Of a DNA stretch of 64,000 nt, positions 55,065 to 64,000 are shown piece by piece. The DNA lies in assembly GCF_029258205.1 (NCBI RefSeq), contig NZ_JARHZJ010000088.1, positions 24,027 through 88,026 of the forward strand. Reading direction: 5' to 3'. The translations under genes were made by a program, and so were the position numbers. Numbering within the stretch: position 1 is the stretch's first letter; the number at the start of each line of letters is the position of its first letter. A model generated the notes under the pieces. That model did no database searches, was not told the origin of the DNA, and was given only the letters and a program-made list of their open reading frames with translations. This DNA is from Clostridium sp. (GTDB lineage: Bacteria > Bacillota > Clostridia > Clostridiales > Clostridiaceae).

Positions 55065-56351
55065 ATGAAGAATGTTATAAGATTTATTAGTTTAATTTTA
55101 ATTAGTGTATTACTAGGAAGTATAATGTGTTTTTTTACTAATAAAGATGGTAAATATTTAGAAAGTGAAAGTTTTAGTGAAGAGTTAATATTAAAAGGAT
55201 TAAAGGGAGCAAGAGCCTTAAGTCATAATGAAGAGAATATTTATATAGCAGTAAAAAACAAAATTTTGAAAATAGATAGAAATAATAATGTGTTTTTGGA
55301 AGTAAATGAAGATGGAAATATCTATGATTTAGAATATTATAATGAATTTTTATATTACACTTTAGATGAAAAGTTAGTAGCTTACAACATAAGAAGTTCA
55401 GAAAGAGAGGTTTTAATTGAGGACATTCCTAATAAGGGAATAAATAAAGAGGATACTATGATTTTAATAAATGAAGGAAAACTTTATTTAACCATAGGAA
55501 CTTCTACAAATTCTGGAATAGTAGATGAAGAGGGAGAAAATCCTGACATTCCTCCAGTAGATATTATTTTAAGTGGAAGAAATTATGATGAAAATAAAAA
55601 GGGAGCTTTTGTGCCATATAATACTAATACATCAAAGGGAGAAAAAATAAAAGGGAATATATTAGGGAGTGGAGCTATTATAGAATTTGATATACAGAGT
55701 AAAAAAAAGCAATTATATTCTTATGGAATAAGAAATGTTAAAGGGTTTGATTTAAATAGTTCAGGAGATATTTTTGCAATTGTTGGAGGAATTGAAGATG
55801 AGGGATATAGGCCTTTAAGTGGAGATTGCGATTATATATATAAAATAGAGGGAAAGGGAATTTGGTATGGTTGGCCAGACTATAGTGGAGGAGATCCAGT
55901 TAATTCTCCAAGGTTTAGAGAGGAAGGAAAGCCTATAATTAATTTTATAACAGATGAACATAAAAGTTATGTAATGCCAAAACCTTTATACCAAAGTGAG
56001 AATGCTGGAAATATAAATACATTATTAATAGATAAAGAAGGAACAATTTTAGAGAAAAATTCATTTTTATTCTTTAATAATAAAAATAATACTCTTTTAA
56101 AATTCTTAAAAGAGGGAGAAGTTAAAGAATTTATATATTTAGATAAAAATTCATATATAAATGATATGAAGATAATAGGAGAGAATCTTTATATATTAGA
56201 CGGTAACAAGGGAGTGCTTTTTAGACTAGAAAAAAGTGATATAAAAAATAGCATACCTCTTTATAATTATTTTGTTATATTAGGGATAAACTTTATATTT
56301 ATTGGAGTTTTGATTATTAAGTTTATGCTATCTTTAAAGAAAAATAAATAA
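55065..56351 (+). CDS. Membrane-anchored beta-propeller protein, GSDH-like
   Basis: A 428-aa protein with an N-terminal anchor (residues 5-24) and a C-terminal membrane helix (about 400-422), so the middle is probably displayed outside the membrane between two anchors. The middle has propeller-like strands (NIYIAVKNKILKIDRNNNVFLEV) and a segment similar to glucose/sorbosone dehydrogenases: YGIRNVKGFDLNSSGDIFAIVGG, then GIWYGWPDYSGGDP. PQQ-binding residues cannot be confirmed. Function unknown. GGGAGG precedes ATG. Confidence 0.65.
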   Translation: MKNVIRFISLILISVLLGSIMCFFTNKDGKYLESESFSEELILKGLKGARALSHNEENIYIAVKNKILKIDRNNNVFLEVNEDGNIYDLEYYNEFLYYTLDEKLVAYNIRSSEREVLIEDIPNKGINKEDTMILINEGKLYLTIGTSTNSGIVDEEGENPDIPPVDIILSGRNYDENKKGAFVPYNTNTSKGEKIKGNILGSGAIIEFDIQSKKKQLYSYGIRNVKGFDLNSSGDIFAIVGGIEDEGYRPLSGDCDYIYKIEGKGIWYGWPDYSGGDPVNSPRFREEGKPIINFITDEHKSYVMPKPLYQSENAGNINTLLIDKEGTILEKNSFLFFNNKNNTLLKFLKEGEVKEFIYLDKNSYINDMKIIGENLYILDGNKGVLFRLEKSDIKNSIPLYNYFVILGINFIFIGVLIIKFMLSLKKNK

Positions 56352-56404
56352 AGTATTTAGTTAGAAAATTAAAAAGTAAAAATAGTTACAGAAAATAAAA
56401 TTAT

Positions 56405-56446
56405 AAGAGTAATTTTTTCTAAATAAGCATAGAAAGAATTACTCTT
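56405..56446 (+). other. Hairpin after the propeller gene
   Basis: AAGAGTAATTTTTTCT / AGAAAGAATTACTCTT, 16 bp with one G-U pair and a 10-nt loop. It lacks a T-tract, so termination would be weak. Confidence 0.55.
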
Positions 56447-56492
56447 TAAATGTATAATAGAAATTAATATGGAATAAATTGGGAGTGATATT

Positions 56493-57095
56493 ATGGTAAG
56501 AGAAGTTATACTTGATATGAGTAACATAAATTTTAAAGGTAACACTTTAGATGTTGGTATAAATAACTATGGAATTATTTATAATATTTTAAAGCAGACA
56601 GAAAGTGAAATAAGTGTAGATTATTATGTTGAAAACTTTAATGGAGAATATAGAAATCAATATGATAATGGTGTGCTTTTCTTTGCTTTAAGCCAATTGC
56701 ATAAAAATGAAGTTGAAGATGTTGTAAAAAACATATGGAGCAATGTGAGATTTGGAGGAAGCTTATATATATGGGATAGAGAGAAGCATAAAAAAGAAAC
56801 TGTAAATGATAAGGTTAAAGTTTTAATGACAGGAAATAAAGAAAAAGAGTTTAAATTTATAGACAATAGTATTTCTAATGAGTTTACAGTAGATAGCTCA
56901 AAAAAAATACTTGAAAAATATTTTGAAATAGAGGAAACTAAAGTTTGTGATAAAATAATATTTATCAAAGGAATAAAGAGAGGAAGTATAAAAAATGAAG
57001 ATACTGCTAACAGCAATAAACTCAAAGTACATTCACAGCAATCTAGCAGTGAGGTATCTGAAGGCATTTACAAGGGATTTAGATTTCCAAGGTGA
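56493..57095 (+). CDS. Methyltransferase-like protein, degenerate
   Basis: A 200-aa protein whose layout suggests a class I SAM methyltransferase: KGNTLDVGINNYGIIYNIL at motif I, DYYVENFNG, then NGVLFFALSQLHKNEVEDVVKNIWSNVRFGGSLYIWD resembling motifs IV-V. Motif I lacks the usual GxGxG, so SAM binding is doubtful. The last 33 codons overlap the start of the radical SAM gene in another frame (101 nt), and the C-terminal sequence there looks unstructured. No firm function. Confidence 0.55.
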   Translation: MVREVILDMSNINFKGNTLDVGINNYGIIYNILKQTESEISVDYYVENFNGEYRNQYDNGVLFFALSQLHKNEVEDVVKNIWSNVRFGGSLYIWDREKHKKETVNDKVKVLMTGNKEKEFKFIDNSISNEFTVDSSKKILEKYFEIEETKVCDKIIFIKGIKRGSIKNEDTANSNKLKVHSQQSSSEVSEGIYKGFRFPR

Positions 57096-58674
57096 TATAA
57101 AAGAGTTTTCAATAAATGATAGAGTTGAGAATATTTTAGAAGGCATTATTGAGGAGAAACCAGATGTAGTTGCTTTCTCCTGTTACATATGGAATATGGA
57201 ATTTGTAAATAGAATAGCTGAACTTATAAAACTTGTTAATCCTAATATAGAAATACTTTATGGTGGACCAGAAGTTTCCTATGAAGGAAAAGAATTTTTA
57301 GAAAATCATCCAGGTGAATATGTAATTGTAGGAGAAGGAGAAAAAACTTTTAGAGAGTTTGTTCTTTATAAACTTGGAGATGGAAAAATAGAAGATATAA
57401 AAGGATTAAACTACAAAAGGGATGGAAAAGTCTTTGAAAATACTAAAAGACCTGAAATGGATATGAATGAATTAGTATTTCCTTATACTTATGAAGAAGA
57501 TATAAATAATAAGATTGTTTATTATGAAGCTTCAAGAGGATGTCCTTTTAAATGTAAATATTGTCTTTCGTCTGTAATGCATGGAGTTAGGTTCTTAGAT
57601 GTAGAAAGAGTAAAAAAAGAATTAAAATATTTTATGGAAAGAGGATTAAAATTAGTTAAGTTTGTTGATAGAACCTTTAACTGTAATAGAGAATATACAG
57701 TTGAGCTTCTTAAATATTTAAGCGAGCAAGATACAGATACAAGATTTCATTTTGAGGTTGCAGCAGATCTTTTAACAGATGATCAAATAGAAATACTAAA
57801 TAATGCTCCAAAGGGAAGATTCCAATTAGAAGTTGGAGTTCAAACTACAAATAATGAAGTCCTATATAATATAAATAGGTATATTACATATGAAAATATA
57901 AAACAGAAAGTATTAAAAGTTGCATCAGGAAAAAATGTAATTCAGCATTTAGATTTAATAGCAGGGTTACCAGGAGAGGATTTAGATTCTTTTAAAAAAT
58001 CTTTTAATGATGTTCATGCTATAAGACCAGATGAGATTCAATTAGGTTTTTTAAAATTATTAAAGGGATCATCAATGAGGGAAGAAGCCGAAAAGTGGGG
58101 AATAGTTTATTCACCTTATGCTCCGTATGAAATAATCAGAAGTAAAGATATAAGTTATGAAGAACTTTTATTATTAAAGAAAGTAGAAGCAATGGTTGAT
58201 AAATATTATAATTCATGCAAGTTTAACAATGTAATTAAGTTCTTCTTAAATATATATGATAAACCTTTTGATTTTTATTATGATTTAGCTATGTTTTTTG
58301 AAGAAAAGGGTAATTTCAAGAAAAGTATAGGAAATGTTGAATATTATAAGATATTATTAGATTTTTATCTTGAGAAGATAGGAAGAGAGGATGAAGATCT
58401 ATTTAAGGAAGTTTTAAAATTTGATTATTTATGCTTTAATAAAAAGAGATGGTTACCAGAGTTTTTAATTAGAACAATTACTAAAGAAGATGAACAAAAG
58501 ATAAAAGATAGTTTTGATAGACAAATGCCATTTAAGAAATCGCATATAGAAAAATTTGAAATAGATATAATTAATTATATAAAAAATGGAGAAATTAAAT
58601 TTGAACCAAAATATCTTATATTTGATGAAATGAATTTTGACTATGATTCACATGTAGAAATTGAAATGAAATAA
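56995..58674 (+). CDS. B12-binding-domain radical SAM protein (DUF4080 type)
   Basis: A 559-aa protein. N-terminal cobalamin-binding-like Rossmann domain (MKILLTAINSKYIHSNLAVR; YGGPEVSYEG), radical SAM core with ASRGCPFKCKYCLSS (about residues 178-192; CxxxCxxC), and a C-terminal DUF4080 region. Such proteins often methylate or rearrange unactivated carbon; the substrate here is unknown. The N terminus is conserved in the family, so ATG 56995 (after AGAGGAAG) is right and the overlap with the preceding gene is real. Confidence 0.88.
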   Translation: MKILLTAINSKYIHSNLAVRYLKAFTRDLDFQGDIKEFSINDRVENILEGIIEEKPDVVAFSCYIWNMEFVNRIAELIKLVNPNIEILYGGPEVSYEGKEFLENHPGEYVIVGEGEKTFREFVLYKLGDGKIEDIKGLNYKRDGKVFENTKRPEMDMNELVFPYTYEEDINNKIVYYEASRGCPFKCKYCLSSVMHGVRFLDVERVKKELKYFMERGLKLVKFVDRTFNCNREYTVELLKYLSEQDTDTRFHFEVAADLLTDDQIEILNNAPKGRFQLEVGVQTTNNEVLYNINRYITYENIKQKVLKVASGKNVIQHLDLIAGLPGEDLDSFKKSFNDVHAIRPDEIQLGFLKLLKGSSMREEAEKWGIVYSPYAPYEIIRSKDISYEELLLLKKVEAMVDKYYNSCKFNNVIKFFLNIYDKPFDFYYDLAMFFEEKGNFKKSIGNVEYYKILLDFYLEKIGREDEDLFKEVLKFDYLCFNKKRWLPEFLIRTITKEDEQKIKDSFDRQMPFKKSHIEKFEIDIINYIKNGEIKFEPKYLIFDEMNFDYDSHVEIEMK

Positions 58675-58702
58675 ATGGAAATTTGAAATTTATTAGTATA
58701 TT

Positions 58703-58748
58703 AGTCGTATTAATATACAATATATAAAGATGTTAATACGACTTTTTG
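58703..58748 (+). terminator. Intrinsic terminator after the radical SAM gene
   Basis: AGTCGTATTAA / TTAATACGACT with a 19-nt loop, then TTTTTG. Confidence 0.85.
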
Positions 58749-58841
58749 TAAATGTTAATAAATTTAATTTTTTATTCAAAAAAATATAATGTGGATTTTT
58801 GCAAAAAAATCCTTGAAAATGTATACATTGATAAAATTATA

Positions 58842-58869
58842 TTGAATTAAGTTTATTTTCATGTATAAT
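58842..58869 (+). promoter_or_regulatory. Candidate promoter of the V-ATPase operon
   Basis: TTGAAT-N16-TATAAT, about 80 nt upstream of the first gene. The leader contains a small ATTAATAC / GTATTAAT hairpin. Confidence 0.55.
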
Positions 58870-58949
58870 TAATATTAAGGGTTAATTAATACTATATAAA
58901 GTATTAATATATATTTTATAAAAATTCCTTATATAAAGGTGGTGAAACT

Positions 58950-59276
58950 TTGGCAATAGAAGCAATAAAAGAAATTAAAAAAGTTGAATTGCAAGCTGAT
59001 GAAATGATTAAAAAAGCTCATGAGCAAAGCAAAAAAATAATTTCAGATGCAACAATACAAGCTGATGAAAGATATTATTCAATAATAGAAGAAGCTAAAA
59101 ATGTTGCAAGAGGAATTATTAGCAATGCAGAGGAAGCTGGAAGAAAAGAGGCTGATGTCATACTTTCAGAAGGTGAAAAACAATGTACTGAGGTATCAAG
59201 TCTTAAAGGTTCTAAGATTGATTCAGCAGTAAATTTAGTTATTGAGAGGATTGTGAAAACTAATGGCAATAGTTAA
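58950..59276 (+). CDS. V-type ATP synthase subunit H (peripheral stalk, G-type)
   Basis: A 108-aa, almost wholly coiled-coil protein rich in Ala, Glu and Lys, matching the AhaH/NtpF peripheral stalk subunit that pairs with subunit E. Start is TTG 58950 behind AAAGGTGGTG. It overlaps the subunit I gene by 14 nt and is first in the operon, as in other clostridial and archaeal-type V-ATPase clusters. Confidence 0.85.
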   Translation: MAIEAIKEIKKVELQADEMIKKAHEQSKKIISDATIQADERYYSIIEEAKNVARGIISNAEEAGRKEADVILSEGEKQCTEVSSLKGSKIDSAVNLVIERIVKTNGNS

Positions 59277-61209
59277 GATGAATAAATTCACCTTACTTGC
59301 CTTTGAATCAGAGAAAGAAAAGCTTCTTAAAAAAATTCAAAGTTCTTCAGAAGTTGAGTTTATAAACTTACAAGATGAAGAAAAAGTGGAAGGCAATAAA
59401 GTCTTTGAATCTCTTAGCAAAGATGATTTAGATAATGAAACAATTCTTATAGAAGAAAATGTTTCAAAAACAAGATCAGCTTTAGACTTCTTAAAAGAGT
59501 TTGTTGCTGAAGTTGGAGGACTTAAGGCTTTAAAAATTGGTAAAGAAAGTTTAACTTTGAATGAGCTAGAAGTAAAGGTTGAAAATAGCAACTGGGAAGT
59601 CGTTTATTCAGAGGTTAAGAAAATGGAGAGAGAGCTTGCTACTCTAGAAAACGAAAAGACAAAACTTTTAGGTGAAATAGAAATCTTAGAGCCATGGCAA
59701 AGTTTCGATGCTCCACTAGGTGAATTAAATAATTTTGAAAAAGTAGTTGCGTTCTTAGGTGTGATTTCAAGTCAAAATCTTGAAAACATGAAGAATGAGA
59801 TTGAAAGTGAATTTAGGGAAAGTTATATAGAAATTATTTCTAACACTGACCAAGATTCATATGTCTTTGTAATGACAATGAAAGAAAGAGCTGAAGAAAT
59901 GGATGAAGTTTTAAAGAACTTTGGTTTTTCAGCATTCCAAACTAAGTATAAAGAAAAAGCTTCAGTTCTTGTTGAAGAGTTTAAATTAAAAATAAAAGAA
60001 ATCGAAGCTCAAAAGACAGACTTAAGAGGAGTACTTTCAAATTACAGAGAAGAAAAGAGAACTTTAGAATTAGCTTATGAATATTACAGCAACATACTTA
60101 TTAGAAAAGAAGCTAGTGAAAACTTCTTAAAAACAGATAAAGTAGTTGTTATTCAAGGTTGGGTTCCAAAGAATGATAATTTTTCTTTAGAAGGAATTAT
60201 ACAGAGTTCAGTAGGAGATATGTATTATCTTGAATTTGAAGAAGTTAAAGAAGATGAAATTGCAGAAGTTCCAGTTAAATTACACAATAAGGGACCAGCA
60301 GCAGCTTTCGATTCAATAACAGAAATGTATAGCTTACCAAGATATGATGAAATAGACCCTACACCACTTTTAACACCTTTCTACCTAGTATTCTTTGGTA
60401 TGATGGTTGCAGACTTAGGATACGGACTAGTATTATTTATAGGATCACTATTAGCTATGAAATTACTTAATTTAGATGAGGCACAAGAAAAGTTTGCTAA
60501 ATTCTTTATGTATTTAAGTATAGCTACAACTGTTGCAGGAGCAATATTTGGTACTGTCTTTGGATTTGAATTACCATATGCACTTATAAATCCAAGTAGA
60601 GATACCAACTTGTTACTTATGTTATCAGTTGGATTTGGTGTTGTTCAAATATTCTTTGGATTATTTATAAAAGCATACATGTTAATTAGAGATAAGCAAT
60701 ATTTATATGCTTTATTTGATGTAGGATCATGGATAATGCTTTTAATAGGTCTTCCAATGTTATTCTTTGGTGGCACTATAAGCTTAGTAGGTAAAGTATT
60801 AGCTATAGTAGGTTCAATATTAATAATCTTAACACAAGGTAGAGATGAAGAAACAAAAGGTGCTAAAATAGGTCAAGGTTTATATGCCTTATATGGTATA
60901 ACAGGATACGTAGGAGACTTAGTATCATATACAAGACTTATGGCTTTAGGTATTGCAGGTGGATCAATAGCAGCTGCACTTAATCTAATAATAGGTATGT
61001 TCCCAGGAATAGCAGTTATAGTTGTAGGACCTTTATTCTTTATAGCGGCTCATACATTTAATATGCTTTTATCATTACTTGGAGCATATGTTCACACAGC
61101 GAGATTACAGTACGTTGAGTACTTCTCAAAATTCTATGAAGGTGGCGGAAAAGCATTCACACCATTTAGAACAATAAATAAATTCATAACAATAAAAAAA
61201 AATAAATAA
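59263..61209 (+). CDS. ntpI: V-type ATP synthase subunit I
   Basis: Membrane stator subunit (equivalent of the 'a' subunit), 648 aa. The cytoplasmic half (1-350) contains two coiled coils; the C-terminal half has seven to eight helices with the family motifs TPFYLVFFGMMVADLGYG and GDLVSYTRLMALGIAGGSIA, the latter with the ion-channel Arg. The start MAIVKMNKFTLLAF is typical. It overlaps subunit H by 14 nt. Confidence 0.94.
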   Translation: MAIVKMNKFTLLAFESEKEKLLKKIQSSSEVEFINLQDEEKVEGNKVFESLSKDDLDNETILIEENVSKTRSALDFLKEFVAEVGGLKALKIGKESLTLNELEVKVENSNWEVVYSEVKKMERELATLENEKTKLLGEIEILEPWQSFDAPLGELNNFEKVVAFLGVISSQNLENMKNEIESEFRESYIEIISNTDQDSYVFVMTMKERAEEMDEVLKNFGFSAFQTKYKEKASVLVEEFKLKIKEIEAQKTDLRGVLSNYREEKRTLELAYEYYSNILIRKEASENFLKTDKVVVIQGWVPKNDNFSLEGIIQSSVGDMYYLEFEEVKEDEIAEVPVKLHNKGPAAAFDSITEMYSLPRYDEIDPTPLLTPFYLVFFGMMVADLGYGLVLFIGSLLAMKLLNLDEAQEKFAKFFMYLSIATTVAGAIFGTVFGFELPYALINPSRDTNLLLMLSVGFGVVQIFFGLFIKAYMLIRDKQYLYALFDVGSWIMLLIGLPMLFFGGTISLVGKVLAIVGSILIILTQGRDEETKGAKIGQGLYALYGITGYVGDLVSYTRLMALGIAGGSIAAALNLIIGMFPGIAVIVVGPLFFIAAHTFNMLLSLLGAYVHTARLQYVEYFSKFYEGGGKAFTPFRTINKFITIKKNK

Positions 61210-61260
61210 ATTATAGTTAAAATTAAATTAAAATAACATTATATTTTCAGGAGGAATTAA

Positions 61261-61758
<498 letters not shown>

Positions 61759-61788
61759 TAGTAAGCAAAGATTGGAGAAGTGAAAGGA

Positions 61789-62385
61789 ATGTCAAATTTA
61801 AACAATTTAACTTCCAAGATTCTAAATGATGCTGAAGAAAAGAAAAAGTATATATTAGCTGACGCTGAAGCGCAAAAAGATAAAATAATATCTAAGAAAA
61901 CTAATAGAGCAGAAGCGGATAAAGAAGAAATAATAACTAAAGCTAATATAGAAGCAGAAGTTAAAAAAGCAAGAATAATTTCAAATGCTAAATTATCAGT
62001 AAGAAATGATATGTTAAGAGCTAAGCAAGACGTTATATCAAAAGTATTTAACGAAGCTATAGAAAAATTACAAAATCTTTCTAATGGAGATTATAAATAT
62101 TATGTTATTTCAACTTTAGATTCTTTAGAGTTAGAAGGAACAGAAGTTATTATAATCAATGAAAAAGATAAAGATATATTTAGCAATGAGTTCTTGGAAG
62201 CATTAAATAAAGAACTTGAATCTAAAGGAAAAAAAGGAAGTATTACATTAAATATGGAAGGCAAGTTTAATGGTGGCTTCATATTAGATAGAAATGGAAT
62301 ACAAATAAATAATACCTTTGAAGCTTTAATTAACTCTTTAAGAGGAGAGTTAGAGTTTGAGGTGAACAAAGTATTATTTGATTAA
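61789..62385 (+). CDS. ntpE: V-type ATP synthase subunit E
   Basis: Peripheral stalk subunit, 198 aa: an N-terminal long helix rich in Ala/Glu/Lys (KILNDAEEKKKYILADAEAQKDKI) that pairs with subunit H, and a C-terminal globular domain (GGFILDRNGIQINNTFEALINSLRGELE). GTG 61780 overlaps the GGAGAAG site, so ATG 61789 is used. Confidence 0.92.
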   Translation: MSNLNNLTSKILNDAEEKKKYILADAEAQKDKIISKKTNRAEADKEEIITKANIEAEVKKARIISNAKLSVRNDMLRAKQDVISKVFNEAIEKLQNLSNGDYKYYVISTLDSLELEGTEVIIINEKDKDIFSNEFLEALNKELESKGKKGSITLNMEGKFNGGFILDRNGIQINNTFEALINSLRGELEFEVNKVLFD

Positions 62386-62397
62386 GGAGGATGAAGA

Positions 62398-63405
62398 ATG
62401 GATTCAATGCAATTTTTGCAATTAATTCCTAGAATCAGAGTATACGAAAAGAAACTCCTTGATAAAGCTCAAATAGAAAGAATGATAGATGCAAACACTG
62501 CAGAAGGTGCATTAAAAGTTCTACAAGAAACAGAGTATGCAGCATTTATGAATGAAGTAAGAAGACCAGATGATTATGAAATTCTTTTATCAAATGAGTT
62601 AGTTAGATTGTATAAAACTATGTATGAAGCTAGTCCTTTAAAAGAAATCATAGATGTTATGGCCTTAAAATATGACTATCATAACATAAAAGTGTTAGTT
62701 AAGGGAAAAATCTTAGACAAAGATTTTTCCCAAATGCTAATACCAGTTGGTATGGTGGGATTAAATGATTTAAAATCTGCAATAAATGGAGAAGATTTTG
62801 GTAGACTTCCTAAGAAAATGGAAGAGTGCTTAAGAAAAATATTTGAAAAGTTTGAGGAAACTGATGATCCTCAATTTATAGATTTAATCGCAGATCAATA
62901 CTTATATGCTAATATTCATGAAATTGCAAATAAGAAAAATATAAAAGATAAGGCTTTAGATAGATATCTTACTAATCTTATAGATTTAAATAATGTCAAA
63001 ACATTATTAAGAGCTAAAAAGCAAGATAAAAATGTTACCTTCTTTTTAGATGCTATAGTGCCAGGTGGTAGTATAGATACAAGTAAATTTAGAAGTTTAT
63101 ACTTAGATACAATCGAAAATATTCCTAATAATTTAAGTAGTAAAGAATATTCACAAGTACTAAGAGAAGGAATAGCTAGTTATATAGAGACTTCATCAGT
63201 TAGTGAATTTGAAAAGCTTATTGATAATCACATAATGAGTATAATGAAGGAAGCTAAAATAGTAACTAAAGGTCTAGAGCCAGTTTTAACATATATGTAT
63301 GTTAAAGAGAATGAAATAAAGCAAATAAGAACTATCATGGTTGGTAAATTAAACAATATTACTAAGGAAGTAATAAGAGAAAGGCTGCGTGATGGATATG
63401 TATAA
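62398..63405 (+). CDS. ntpC: V-type ATP synthase subunit C
   Basis: Mostly helical 335-aa protein that links the central stalk to the membrane rotor (AC39-like). Family features [21 protein letters not shown] at the start, [14 protein letters not shown], and the Lys/Glu-rich C-terminal [24 protein letters not shown] precedes ATG. It overlaps the subunit F gene by 14 nt. Confidence 0.93.
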   Translation: MDSMQFLQLIPRIRVYEKKLLDKAQIERMIDANTAEGALKVLQETEYAAFMNEVRRPDDYEILLSNELVRLYKTMYEASPLKEIIDVMALKYDYHNIKVLVKGKILDKDFSQMLIPVGMVGLNDLKSAINGEDFGRLPKKMEECLRKIFEKFEETDDPQFIDLIADQYLYANIHEIANKKNIKDKALDRYLTNLIDLNNVKTLLRAKKQDKNVTFFLDAIVPGGSIDTSKFRSLYLDTIENIPNNLSSKEYSQVLREGIASYIETSSVSEFEKLIDNHIMSIMKEAKIVTKGLEPVLTYMYVKENEIKQIRTIMVGKLNNITKEVIRERLRDGYV

Positions 63406-63709
63406 AAAAATAGGAGTTGTAGGTGATAAAGATTCAGTTTTAGCTTTTAAAGCTCTTGGAATAGATGTGTTCCCTGTAGTTGAAGATGAAGAAGCTAGAA
63501 AAACAATTGATAAGCTTGCAATGACAGGTTATGCAGTAATCTTTGTTACAGAGCACGTAGCTAAGAATATAGAAGAAACTATCGAGAGATATACAAGACA
63601 AGTACTTCCTGCTGTAATATTAATTCCAAGCAATCAAGGAACTCTAAATATAGGAAAACAAAGAATATCAGATAACGTTGAAAAAGCAGTTGGCGTTAAC
63701 ATTTTATAG
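63392..63709 (+). CDS. ntpG: V-type ATP synthase subunit F
   Basis: Central-stalk subunit with a receiver-like fold, about 105 aa. [24 protein letters not shown] and [19 protein letters not shown] are typical, and the C terminus [17 protein letters not shown] is the helix that inserts in the AB hexamer. Starts GTG 63389, ATG 63392 and ATG 63398 are all in frame; 63392 fits the GAGAAAGG site best. Confidence 0.9.
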   Translation: MDMYKKIGVVGDKDSVLAFKALGIDVFPVVEDEEARKTIDKLAMTGYAVIFVTEHVAKNIEETIERYTRQVLPAVILIPSNQGTLNIGKQRISDNVEKAVGVNIL

Positions 63710-63725
63710 AAAGTAGGTAGATAAC

Positions 63726-64000
63726 TTGAAAACGGGGAAAATTATCAAGGTTTCAGGTCCTTTAGTAGTTGCTGAAGGTATGGATGAAGCTAATGTATAT
63801 GACGTTGTAAAAGTTGGAGAAAAAGGTCTTATTGGAGAAATCATTGAAATGAGAGGAGATAAGGCTTCAATCCAGGTATATGAAGAAACATCAGGTATTG
63901 GACCTGGGGACCCAGTTATAACTACTGGTGAACCACTTTCAGTAGAATTAGGACCAGGACTTATAGAGTCAATGTTCGATGGAATACAAAGACCTCTAGA
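63726..64000 (+). CDS. ntpA: V-type ATP synthase subunit A, 5' part
   Basis: Not in the ORF track because the window ends inside it. From TTG 63726 the frame reads [20 protein letters not shown] and later [22 protein letters not shown] and [12 protein letters not shown], the unmistakable N-terminal beta-barrel of the catalytic A subunit. About 91 codons are present; the nucleotide-binding domain with the P-loop lies beyond the window. GTAGGTAG lies about 10 nt upstream of the TTG. Subunits B and D are expected downstream. Confidence 0.93.
   Translation, partial: MKTGKIIKVSGPLVVAEGMDEANVYDVVKVGEKGLIGEIIEMRGDKASIQVYEETSGIGPGDPVITTGEPLSVELGPGLIESMFDGIQRPL

Noticed and set aside
56657-57067. 136-aa minus-strand ORF
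   Set aside because: Antisense of the methyltransferase-like gene and the overlap region; Ser/Leu/Phe-rich shadow composition.

Overview
The window is low-GC, densely coded Firmicute DNA. Protein sequences, gene order and codon use (AGA for nearly all Arg codons, TTG and GTG starts with strong Shine-Dalgarno sites) point to Clostridium, most probably C. perfringens or a very close relative; the species is inferred from recognised proteins, not from a search. It is a chromosomal core region. I see no insertion sequence, prophage, CRISPR array, rRNA or tRNA gene.

Layout. (1) 1-4.9 kb: end of uppS, then cdsA, dxr, rseP and ispG, an envelope-lipid and isoprenoid (MEP pathway) cluster, followed by polC (5-9.3 kb). 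(2) 9.35-17 kb: the rimP-nusA-rnpM-ylxQ-infB-rbfA-nrnA-truB-ribF transcription/translation operon behind a leader with four consecutive hairpins, then rpsO with a structured leader, and pnp. (3) 19.6-29.5 kb: ymxH, aspartate kinase, a TepA-like protease, FtsK/SpoIIIE, rimO, pgsA, recA (LexA box) and rny. (4) 29.6-42.3 kb: mostly single-gene units: spoVS (probable SigH promoter), an aminotransferase, ptsH (HPr), purB, an SSB-like protein, a DEDDh exonuclease, PIN-PhoH, an S2P-like pseudoprotease, a CapA-like protein, Ppx/GppA-HD, and argS behind a T-box. (5) 42.3-44.6 kb: the feoA-feoB-Cys-rich iron operon on the minus strand under a probable Fur box. (6) 44.7-58.7 kb: housekeeping and poorly known genes: an RNase H-like protein, a ComEC-like MBL hydrolase, a PEPCK/HprK-like kinase, an Lrp regulator, a PHP protein, gamma-carbonic anhydrase, CvfB, a degenerate MBL-like lipoprotein, SpoVB-like flippase, a beta-propeller membrane protein, a methyltransferase-like protein and a B12-binding radical SAM enzyme. 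(7) 58.9-64 kb: the V-type ATPase operon (H, I, K, E, C, F, start of A), which runs off the end.

Most transcription units end in clear intrinsic terminators, many bidirectional between convergent genes. The features most worth a second look are two proteins that keep a protease or hydrolase fold but have lost the metal-binding motif (36.5 kb and 52.4 kb), the hairpin-rich rimP-nusA leader, a nested inverted repeat of about 197 bp between convergent genes at 53.2 kb, a 101-nt out-of-frame gene overlap at 57 kb, and the kinase at 46.5 kb. I did not find a convincing new multi-gene system; the novelty candidates are single genes and non-coding structures.
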